A stretch of 64,000 nucleotides of DNA from Aricia agestis. Lineage: Eukaryota > Arthropoda > Insecta > Lepidoptera > Lycaenidae. Below, one piece after another: positions 47,301-59,300 of this stretch. The translations under genes were made by a program, and so were the position numbers. Numbering within the stretch: position 1 is the stretch's first letter; each line of letters starts with the position of its first letter. The stretch spans positions 20,428,001 through 20,492,000 of the forward strand of contig NC_056428.1 of assembly GCF_905147365.1 (NCBI RefSeq). Direction: 5' to 3'. The notes under the pieces are model-generated. The model ran no database searches, had not been told where the DNA came from, and worked only from the letters and a program-made list of their open reading frames with translations.

Positions 47301-50300
47301 AAGCTCTAGAAAACTGATTTTTTGACACAAGTAACTACAGTTCTTAAATATTAAATGCTCAAGACGAAAACACGATTACTCAAAAAATGCTCGATAGTTT
47401 CTTTTTTACAAAAAACCTTGTTTTAGACACATTTTTGCTTGGATCTTCGAAGTTTGCTGTCTTTTCTTTAATATTTTTTAATATCTAAAGAGGTATTGAT
47501 AAAACCTAAATTTGCTCAAAACACTTTTTTCATAATCATTATAGTTCGTCTTTTATTCAAGTAAAACTAACTCGGCGATGATTCCGCGCCGTCCTTTTTC
47601 ACCTGGCATATGAAAGACGGGCGTGAGTGTGAAGAGAGAAGGACGATGTTTGATTTTTAGAGTCAGGTGAGCTCTTAAGATAGTCGAAACGACGGGCAAA
47701 GTCTGCTTAAACCGAAAAGTATGGCACTAACCTGTACGACGAGTGTGCCACTGTAACGACCTCACCGGCAAATGAGTTAAATAGGCGAAACAAAATATTC
47801 GGACGCGACAATAAAAAGATATGGCGATATTAGTTTGCGCCGCCCGTCGATTCGACGGAGGTTAGCTATCTAGGGTTAAATATATAGTGCTCTAGTTAAA
47901 TATAATATAAAATACAAAAGTTTTTCATCCATTATAACTTTATAAGTTATAACTTATAACAGATACCTAATAACAGTTAGTTATTGAACAAAACTTACAT
48001 CATTTTTATTGCTTTTTTATTTCTACAAAGTGATAACATTTATTGCACAGTGTACAGACACTGTACACACTCTGAAACAAATTTCAATTTCATGTAAAAA
48101 TACTTAATATTTTCAATTGTATGCTTTGCAAATTACACTTTATTTTATTTGATCTTTGACGTGCGCATATTGTTTTTATCTGTCTTTGAAAAAGGACTTT
48201 AGTGTCTGTTTTAATAGATTCATCCAAAGGATAATAATAAAATTTACTTATAATTATTGTTCTCGTTAACAACAAAATTGTGTTTTTTGCCTGCTTTAAA
48301 AATGCTCTATTTGTTTCTATTATTTTATTTTAAAAGCTAACTTTATTTCTTGTATTTCTTGTCATATAGTATGAATATCATGACCTTTTAAGTAAGTACC
48401 TTGAATTGTGAACAACTTTGATAATGTTGTAGCAGTTTTATGATGCAATGTACCTGCAAAACTCAGACCAAATAAAAAGTCTTTAAATTATTTGGTCTGA
48501 GCTGCAATATTACAAAATATATTAAGTATTGTGTCTTACTTAAAATGTTTTCTATTAGCATTGTTGATTTCCTAGTTCTATAAGTCATAAGTATTAAAAT
48601 AAAATCGTAATATTATAATCAAAAATCTTTATGTGCTAGCAGCTAGAGTATATAATATGGTTTTGAATTGGTCATCATGTTATGCTTTAAAATGCAAGTT
48701 TTTAATGAACTAAGTGCTATTGGTTACAATTTTCAATATAAATGTTACTAGAGTACAATTTATCATTTTGCATGAAAATATAATCTGTGGTATTTATCTG
48801 ATTGAGCTGGCACTTTGAACTCCCCTTATTCAGGGTGAATTTATATTTTTTAGGAGGCTACTTTAATTTTGTTGCTCCATGTACGAACTTTGCCGCCAAT
48901 CGCCATCCTAGGATGCCATAGGATGCTGCTGCCCATAGGCCATGGCCTATACTGCCTATACACACTGTATATAAATCCAGAGCTGCCCATATTAAAGTTG
49001 TTTACTAAAAGTGGAAACATTTCAGATGCAGTACACAGAGTACCACCGATATCTAAAGGAGGTGGTACAGGCTTTGGAGAGTGATCCAGAATTCCGAGAC
49101 AGACTGGAAAAGGCTGACGAGGACGATGTCAGGGTGAGTTTCATCTTCAAATTACATAGTTTTCATGAAGCTGTAAGAATTTGTATGAAGCTGGTTTCAG
49201 ACTACGCTATAATATAATAGCATATGGCTCAAAATCACCAAGGTTGCGAATATCAAGATAAGTTTTATGGAAAAAAATGCAAGCTACAATTATGATTCTT
49301 GGCTTATATTGTCGCAAAACTTATTATATTAATAATAAGTTTTGCAACACTTATAATTACTACATACTTATAACTTTAATAGGGCAGCGCATGTTATTCA
49401 ACATTTTTTGTACCAATTTTTAATAGGCGTGTAGCAGATAACTATCATTTCGGGAACGTTTTTCTAAGTTAAATAAAAGGAACAAAAATAACACATAATT
49501 TGAGTATTGTCAAAAAGCATTGGTATAAAATATATCTATACTATATAAATTATATAATCAATAATGAAAACAAAAGATACAAAAATCGACTACTAGCAAA
49601 ATACGTCAAAAATAAAACAAATTACCTTGCATAAAATTCAAGAAATTTCTTTATGTAAAAAACGTTTACAATGGATTCAATGTTAAATGAAATTCCTCTG
49701 ACTCTGGGCCAGGGGGGAGGCTAGTTACCCAGGTTCTGGGTCGGGGGGAAATCAGATTTTTTATAAGCTAGGTGTTTATAAGAAATAAAAAATTAATAAT
49801 TTTTAGTTGTAAAAATATTGTATTGCCAACAAATGGCAAAATTCGTTTTCTTAATTTTTTAATTTTTATACTTAGATGATAGTACTATAGATAATATACT
49901 TATTGGGGACGTCAACATGTTTTTTTAATGAAATAAGGGGGCAAACGAGCAAACGGGTCACCTGATGGAAAGCAACTTCCGTCGCCTATGGACACTCGCA
50001 GCATCAGAAGAGTAGCAAGTGCGTTGCCGGCCTTTTAAGAGGGAATAGGTTAATAGGGAAGGGAAGGGACCCTCAACCTAACCTTCCCTACCTAAGGGAA
50101 TACCCTTAGGTAGGGAAGGTTAGGTTGAGGGTAGCCTCCTGTCTCCTTAATATCTCCTGCTTTCTTCATGCTTGCAGAACGCTGTCCTTTATATACTTAA
50201 TACTCATAAAATAAAATGTTTAAAGCCTAAATTCCCTAATGAAGGAGGAAACAGGACTTTCACTAGAGTATACACTATTGAGTATCTAGTCATTGATTCT

Positions 50301-53300
50301 ATTAAGTATAGACTTAAAAAAGTGCATAACAAATCCATCTAAAAACCTTTTTGATTACTTTGAGAGTAATTGCTCTACAAATAATTTCAATTCTTAAAAA
50401 GTATTTGTGATAATAAGTCCATAGAATAACTTAACTACAGCAGCGCTTTTAACAGAGCAAATATAGTCCATATCAATTTGCTCTTAACTCAGTGTAATGA
50501 ACTAATAAAGGTTTTAAAACAAGGAACACTATATATTTTTTCTATTAGAAACTTAGTTCTTATTCAAAACCATGTATAGAATGCCAATGTCTATGATGTC
50601 TATAAAAAAGCCATGATTAGTACTCCTAAATCATAAATAGATTTAAGGCGTCTGAAGTGTGCTACTTCGGTGCCTCACAACTCTCACAAGCCACACACAC
50701 AGGCAAGAGAGCCTGAGTTCAAGGCAGTATTTGAAGTTGGAGAATCGGGCCCCCGGTCGACAATTCGGTTGTACTATCATTGATGCATAGCCAAATTACA
50801 TACTAATATTTAAATTTTAAAGTTAGTCGTGAATATTTTGTCTAGGTTTGACATAACCCGGTCAAATAAAGTAGTATATGTGTATATTATTATGAATCAA
50901 TTTCTTTGATAGTACCTATAGTCTCACTTTAAGGTATAGTACCTTATAGTGAGACTATAGGTACTATCAAATAAATTGATACAATATAGATATTAGATAC
51001 ATAGTAATTATTTACTTATTACTAGGCTAGTCTAGCTATTAATATGTTGTTTTTCAGTCAGGCAAAATAGCGGAACAGTTAGACTTTGTGAACCACAATG
51101 TGAGGACTAAACTGGACGAAATCAAGCGTAGAGAGATGGAGAGATTGAGGCACTTGGCCACCAAGGTAAGTTAAATGTCACTTGTTGACTGGGACTTCGA
51201 TAAACGAGTTTCTTTAACCTTGATTGTGTACTTATATTTTGGTTACCTTATGAGGTCTTTAGGCTGGCCAGACGTTTTCCCTATTCGATTTCCTTATATG
51301 AAATTACGATTTGGTATACCGTGAGCAACGTTGTTTCGAGTCAACGATGTCTTGTTGATTACAGAACTCTAAAACGGAACCATAACCAGCTGATTTTTTT
51401 GTTTATTAACTTTAATAGTTATACAGGGTTACCTCGTAAGTCGACCTAGATCCTTTAAGGGGCTATAGTTAAGATAATTTCTGACTGATTTGACTATGAA
51501 ACACCCTATCCTAAATCCAATGGTTTTCGAGATAATCTAATTTTAAGTATTTTTCATAAACAGTCTATTTTTTGCCTTTTGTTGTATCTCCTTTTTTTAT
51601 TCTGAGGCTCTGGTATGTTTGTTTATACGTTTTATTTTAGAAAATGAATTGCTCTATCCATAACAATAAAAAAAAATACAATTTCAGAATAAAATGAGTC
51701 GTAAAAGATGGTGAAAAGTGAAAAATCAAACAAAAATAAAACCTAAGATGTGTCTTTCTTTAAGCGATACTTAAAAAAATCTATGGAAGTCTGTTTGCAG
51801 ATAAGCTTAAAAACATCTCCATTTTGTCAGCTATCCAAAAAGGTATAACATTATAGGGTAACATCAAAACCTCATAAAAAAAACTTTGTTAAAAGGCCCA
51901 CAGGTAGCAAAAATTCCGGTCTTTTGTTAAGTATCCTTGTTTGAAATAGGATACGTGCGAGCGAGATGAGATACGTTTTGTGTATGTGGGAGTGAGAAAA
52001 AAGATAGTTTGAGTTACTTTGGAGTTTGGATGACTAAACAAAAGATTTAGCTTAGTCTGCTCATGCGATTCGTCCGTGGTAGATGCGATTCTTGCTCTGT
52101 GCTCTCTCTGTTTTTTGACTCGGCTTGTATTTCTGGACTGATCCCGTTTTATCTTCGTGACTACCTGTGCTTGCTTTGTGGACTTTGTTTTGTGCTTCTG
52201 ATTTGGAACTGTTGAAAATGGCGGCCTATACGAACGAGGAATATGCTGACATGTTATTGTGTTACGGATATTGCGATGGTGTATCATCAAGAGCTCGTGC
52301 CGAATACACACGACGGTTTCCTAACCGCCGCGCCCCAGATGTCAGTGTGTTTGATGGAGTTTACCGACGAATTAGAGAGACTGGTTCAGTTTCAAGACGA
52401 CGGTCTGACCTGGGTCGTCCACGTGTTAATGATGACGACGAACAAGATAACGATATAGTACAACGATTTAGATCAGATCCAACTACAACAACGAGTGTTG
52501 TTGCCCGAGATCTTGGATGCTCGCAGTGGAAAGTGTGGTCCACCGTCCATACAGCTGGCTTATACCCATACCATTACACGCCCGTACAAGTCATCGAAGA
52601 AGGCGATCCTGTGAGGAGATTGGATTTCTGCAGATTTATGCTGCATGCCGATTTAGAAGACCCAAATTTTTTTAAACGCATTTTGTGGACTGATGAGTCC
52701 AAATTTGACAAAGATGGTATAACAAATTACCACAATGCTCACTATTGGGCCTCTAAGGCAGACGGAAATCCAAAAAAGAAAAGAGCAAAGGGATCCCAGA
52801 GACGATTTAGTTTGAATGTGTGGATGGGTATAGTTTGTAACCATTTAATTGGCCCATATTTTCTACCCGAAAATTTAAATGGAGAAACATATGAAAACTT
52901 TTTGACTGAAGAATTACCACAACTATTGCAGGACTTACCGGCGGAAATCACCCAAAATATGTGGTTTCAACACGACGGTTGTCCTGCACATTACCGAAGA
53001 TCAGTCCGACAATTGCTAGATACGACGTATCCCAATAAGTGGATTGGGAGAGGTGGACCTACACCATGGCCAGCCAGAAGTCCCGACTTAACCCCCATGG
53101 ACTATTACGTATGGGGACACATGAAGACTTTGGTGTATGACGACCCCAATCCCATAACGAGTGTAGAAGTTTTACGCCAAAAGATTATTGATGCAGCCGA
53201 TAAAATGCGAACTACACTAACAACTGGAGTAGTTAAAAGTGCTTTGAGAAAAAGAATGCGAATTTGTGTCCGAAACAGAGGCGGACACGTAGAAAATGAA

Positions 53301-56300
53301 CTGTAAAAACAAAATTTAATAAATATTTACTGTTTACATTTTTTTGTTTAATTTTTAGAACTAACTAATATTTTTATTTCAATGCCCGGGGAGGCTATCA
53401 TCTGAGTTTTTTGTAATAAAAACTGCTATTACCCTATAATGTTATACCTTTTTGGATAGCTGACAAAACGGAGATGTTTTTAAGCTCATCTGCAAACAGA
53501 CTTCCATAGATTTTTTTTAAGTATCGCTTAAAGAAAGACACATCTTAGGTTTTTTTCTTGTTTGATTTTTCACTTTTCTCCATCTTTTACGACTCATTTT
53601 ATTCTGCAATTGTATTTTTTTTTTATTGTAATGGATAAAGCAATTTATCTTCTAAAATAAAACGTATAAACAAACATACCAGAGCCTCAGATTACAAAAA
53701 GGAGATACAACAAAAGGCAAAAAATGGACTTTTTATGAAAAATACTTAAAATTAGTTTATCTCGAAAACCATTGGATTTAGGATAGGGTGTTTCATAGTC
53801 AAATCAGTCAGAAATGATCTAAATTATAGCCCCTTAAAGGATCTAGGTCGACTTACGAGGTAACCCTGTATAATTTAAGAGTTTTTTAAAGAAGGCAGGT
53901 CGCTGTAGCCCTGACTCCATCGCACTAGAGTGAAAAAAAAAGAGTAACATAAAATATGGATTGTTCTATTTGTAGGACACAAATAGAACAATCCATATTT
54001 TAGCACCATCAAATCGAAATATTAAATCCTTTCTATCTCTGTTGGCTACGACTTTCGAGATTTTTCGCAGAGGAAATAGGGATGATGACAAGGTCAAAGA
54101 TTAGTGAATATTGTTAATAAAATAAAGAAATCACTGTAAAAAATAAGTGTTCCCAAAATTTCAGCTTGATAGCATTTGTATTTTTTTTTGTTAAGCGCCT
54201 TCAAAGTTGGATATTCAAGTCGATTTTTTTTAATTAAATTTCTTAATATTTGTATACAATTCGATAACTTATGCAATTAAAAGCAACTTTTGTTATGAAA
54301 CTACTTTCATAAACGCAATATTTAATATACCTGTCGAACAAAGTTGTCTCCCGATGCGTACAAACTACGAAAGACTGACGTCATACTTTCGTAGCACTTT
54401 ATATGGTGCGTTTCGGGCAGGTCTTTTTTATGAGATATTTGAATTGTCATATCTTGGTGAAAGTTTCTTTCAACGATGTTTCTATTTTTTAAGTGTCTTT
54501 CAATTACCGATAAGAAAAAAAAAAATAGTCATCATGCCTATTGTTGTTCTTCTTATCAAAATGAAGCTTCTCACGAAAAAATAGATTGATAGTAAGTAAT
54601 CAAAAGAAACATTGTTCTAGGGAATCTGTACTATTAAGAGCCAATGACAGTACAATAATAATTAGTTAACATTTAAAAAAAAAGCGTGGTTTTTCAGTTT
54701 TTTTTTAAATATAGTATTATTATTCACAGAAATTTGAACTAACGAACAATTTGGACCTTGACTCCAAGGTGTCCAGTGAGCACCTGGACCACAACAACCC
54801 GCACACCTTCGAGATTGAAGATCTCAAGAAGCTGATACAGAAGACCACAGCTGACCTTGAGGCTGCTGATAAGCAACGAAGGGAGCAGTTCAAGGTACAG
54901 TAAATATCTTATACTAATAGACTGGCCGCAAACGTACGTCTTTCGTATTCGATTTCTGACTTTGTTTTCCGCATTCGGAATTCCGTGAGACTAGCGCAAA
55001 TGTTTGTTACTTTCACGCGCGAACGCACGGGTTTGCACTTGAAACCGTGTACGTGCGGGATTCGTTCCGTACAGAGAAAAACGAACATGGCAGTTAATGA
55101 TTTTCTATTGATTCGGATTCCATGTATTCGGATTTCCAAATACGGAAACGAAATCACAAATCGAATACGGAAAACGTAATGTATGCGGCCGGCCTTAGGA
55201 AAGTCGATACATAGACAGATGAGACCTGCGTAATTTGGCCGCGTTATGTCAAACCTAGCCGACAGATTGCGACTAACATTGAATTGACAAAACCAAATTA
55301 CTATCTGCCTATGAATTTTATTTGTTGGTTTTAATTTTAATTTTAATTTTACATGTGATAAGTATAGGGCGAGGCTATATTGGTCCGATGGATTGCGGAC
55401 AGAGTGCCGCTTTTTGCAACAGCGATTCTTTTAAAGACTAACTGCCGCACTCAGAGTCGAACATTAATTACTTAAGGGGGCGACTAACCCTAAAGTGTCG
55501 ATTTTATAATTCATTTTTATACTTGAAAATAAGCCCCGAATTGTTTCATTTTCGAAAAATTAGATACTACATTATATTTCCGAGAATTCGATCTGAGCAA
55601 AAACACGATATCTTAAAATTTTCTCGATAGAAAAAAATCACAAAGATGCATCTAATTTTCACGAATTTTTCATTTATTGCCATAACCGTGCATTGAACTA
55701 AGTTAATATTTTAACACATTGTATAAAATTCTATAATTGAGAGATCGACCTAGCGGATTTTTAAAATGTTGTGTATTTATCGAGTTATTGAGGAAAAAAA
55801 TAATTTGGCGATGAATCCGCGTCGTTATTTTTCATCTGGCATATGAAAAACGAGCGTGAGTGTGAAGAGAGAAGGACGATGTTTGATTTTTGGGGTTAGT
55901 CGCCCTCTTAAAATAAGTAATTAATTCAAAATTTTGACATAAACCCCATACATTATCTGTCAAACTCTCCATTAAATTGAAGGCTAATCGTAATTAAATG
56001 TCTCTGAGTACGGCGGTAGGGGGTCATCCATAAAGTATATGTCACGTCAAAGGGGGTAGGGGGTGAGTGGTCGACGAAGAGGCTTGGTTTCACACCATAT
56101 TATGTTGTACTATCGCAGAAATTGATTCTTCTTACGTCATTTGGGTGGGCTTATGTCAATTCAATATTAGTCGGCATCTGACTCCTTACGGATAGGTTTG
56201 ACGTGACGAGACCAAATTAGTATAATATAGGTCCGCCATCTGACTAGGAATCAACTTCTCTGAATATACGTGCCACTCACATAGTTTCCTCATTTTTTTG

Positions 56301-59300
56301 ACATTACATTGAATTGCAAATTTTATGATGTGATCAAGAACCCCCTTGTTCACAATGGAGTTTTATGGTTGGCCCCGTTCGCCGTGTCGCGGTATTGTAA
56401 GGAACGATGGGAATGGGATGGGGACATTTTAATCGACGCTTCTATAAAGAAGCGATAAAGAAAAATATTGGCTAAGCCTCCAGAACTAATATTACAACAA
56501 ATAAAACTGAGATATTTTATGATATTTAACGAGCACGCGGTAGAGCCATGCTTCGGCACGAATGGGCCGGCTCGACCGGAGAAATACCACGGGCTCACAG
56601 AAGCTCACAGAAAACCGGCGTGAAACAGCGCTTGCCCTGTGTTTCGCCGAGTGAGTGAGTTTACCGGAGGCCCAATCCCCTACCCTAATCCTTCCCTACC
56701 CTTCCCTATTCCCTTCCCTACCCTCCCCTATTCCCTCTTAAAAGGCCGGCAACGCATCTGCAGCTCTTCTGATGTTGCGAGTGTCCATGGGCGACGGAAG
56801 TTGCTTTCCATCAGGTGACCCGTTTGCTCGTTTGCCCCCTTATATCATAAAAAAAGCACAGACTTATAATTATTATTGTCTTACTGTATGAAAATATTAC
56901 GTTCGTCCTCAAATGCAGATATTTTCTTGTACCAGCTAGGAGATTTTTTAAACTAATAGTCCGGTGGATGATACGTTCTATAATTATTAATTTTTAATAT
57001 ATTTTTAGGGTTCCGTACCCAAAGGGTAAAAACGGGACCCTATTACTGAGACTTCGATGTCTGTCCGTCTGTCCGTCTGTCTCCAGGATGTAAGTCGAAA
57101 ACGGTAATAGCTAGCGAGTTGAGAGTTGAATTCACAGATTATGTATTTCTGTTGCCGCTATAACAAATACTAAAAACAAAATAAATTGAATATTTAAGGG
57201 GGGCTCCCATACAACAAACGTGATTTTTCAAACTTTTTTGCTTGGTATCAATGATGACAACAGGTAAGCACTTGAAATGTACACAAAATACTCAGCTGTA
57301 TTTATAATTTAATAATTAATAATAAAATTAAAATAAAATAAATAATTAAGGCGGGCTTCCATACAAAAAAACACAATTTTTTACTATTTTTGCTCTATAA
57401 TGGTACGGAAACCTTCGTGCGCGAGTCCAACTCGTACTTAGACGATTTTTTTAATTACAGGAGTATGAAATGCAAAAGGAGTTTGAGAAACACCAGAAAC
57501 TAGAAGAATTGGATGATAAACAGAAGAAGGAATATTTGGAGAACGTAAAGAAAGAAGAAGAGGCAAAGAAACATCATCAACCGGTAAATAAAACTAACTT
57601 ATTATTCATACAAATATTATGAATTACAAAGGGTACGTCCTAGTAAAACAACTCAACTGTAAGTCTATAACCAAATATGGAGATATTTTGAGTTTTCGCA
57701 AAAGACATAGAATAGTTTTTATTCCAGAACCTTATTTTAAAAGATTAATTTTTTTCTCGCTTTTTTTTGGTAAAAAAGTGGGCCCCGTGCGAGTTTCTTA
57801 CGCCGGTTCTTCTCGCCGGGTTAGTTCCCCAAGCGGTGGTAGGCAGGCATCATGTAGACTTTCAGAGAACATTTGCAAACGTGTATTCTGAATAAAAAAA
57901 ATAAGGTTTTGAGTTTGAGAAAGATCTATGGTTCCCGTGGAATAAATAAACACAACAAATTCATGTGGTCGTTATCTAGTTACTGTTGATATCTCGTTAA
58001 CAATAACTACATGACGTCCACAGCTCTAAAATACTTTTAATACGCCGGAACAGACCGGTACATATTTACAACCGTACAGTTTCCAGACGCAAAAGTATTA
58101 AGGCCCGTATAAATAGTCTGTACTTAAGATGCGACACGGTCTCAAGACGCGGTTCGGCTCTATGATTGGTCCAAATTTTGACAGCCAACCAATCACAGAG
58201 CCTGAACCGTATCTTGAGACCGAGATGCATCTTGATTACTATTTATACGGGCCCTAAGTATCTCTAATACCAAATTTCATCTAAATAGGTTCAGACGTTT
58301 AGGCCTATAAAACTATAACGTTTAGGCGTATATTCCCTCTGAATAGAAAGATACCCTGTCGCATTTATTATGTATTACTTATTGATCCGTCGCTGGGCAA
58401 TATTATGTAGGTCGTTATTATACCTACTGTTAAAAAATCAGTCGCAGGCACTTAAACAGCAGGCGTACTTAATAATAAGTCGATAACTCTTATCTGGTGA
58501 CTAATAGAAATGCGATAATATAATAGAGAATGTTTTCATAGCAGTTGTTATCGATTCTACAATAGGCAACAGCTAAGTACGTTGATTACTAATGATTGCT
58601 CAATATTAAATACTATATGACGCCAGCAAATCCGTTGCACCAAAACTCGCTTATCGCGCGAGAACCGTACATTTTTTTGGGATAAAAAGTATCCTATGTT
58701 CTTTTCCAAGATTCAAAGTATTCCCATACCAATTTCAGCAGAATCGGTCCAGTGGTTTGGGCGTGAAGAGGTAACAGACAGACAGACACACTTTCGCATT
58801 TATAATATTGGTGTGTAGCTAGTAAAATGAATCAATGAACGAAACATCTACATGCCTAGCGACCGATCTCTACTAATCTTCGTATCGTGGGCTGTGGCGG
58901 TACCCACAATTTGCCTAACAATCCTGCATCGCGCTATCGAAGTTTCGGAGAGCGGCAAGATATTATATACAACGTCTGAAATTACGTCAGTGGGCTGCGG
59001 CCTGGACCGAGCATGCTATCTGGCTCAGTCGGAAGATCTTCCTTTCCGGCCGCCACGCTCATCGTTAAAGTATGACTATAAGTGTCTAAACACACTAGGC
59101 TGAATTACGCCGGTGTAATTTCCGCCGCAAATGTCAAACGCATACAAAACGCGACGTAATAGTGTGTCACCCCTCGTATTCGGTCCGTATTTTGTATGCA
59201 ATTTAAACGCGGCGGAATTTACGCCGTCGTAATTCAGCCTAGTGTGTTTAGAGCCTAAGAAAGTCTGCGGCGCACATACAGTCGGCATGGCTGTATGTGC

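Larger units (their letters stand above)
45692..47875. mobile_element. piggyBac-like TTAA element, 2184 bp
   Basis: TTAA (45688-45691) then CCCTAGATAGCTAACCTTCT; the right end is AGGTTAGCTATCTAGGG then TTAA (47876-47879). CCCTAG ends next to a TTAA duplication are the piggyBac signature. No transposase: inside are an ACTAGCTGTTGCCCGCGA element (46113-46882) and a 0.45-kb TTAA MITE (47241-47694). In nucleobindin intron 1. Confidence 0.8.

Noticed and set aside
52653..52951. Minus-strand frames inside the transposase
   Set aside because: Antisense shadows of the intact transposase.
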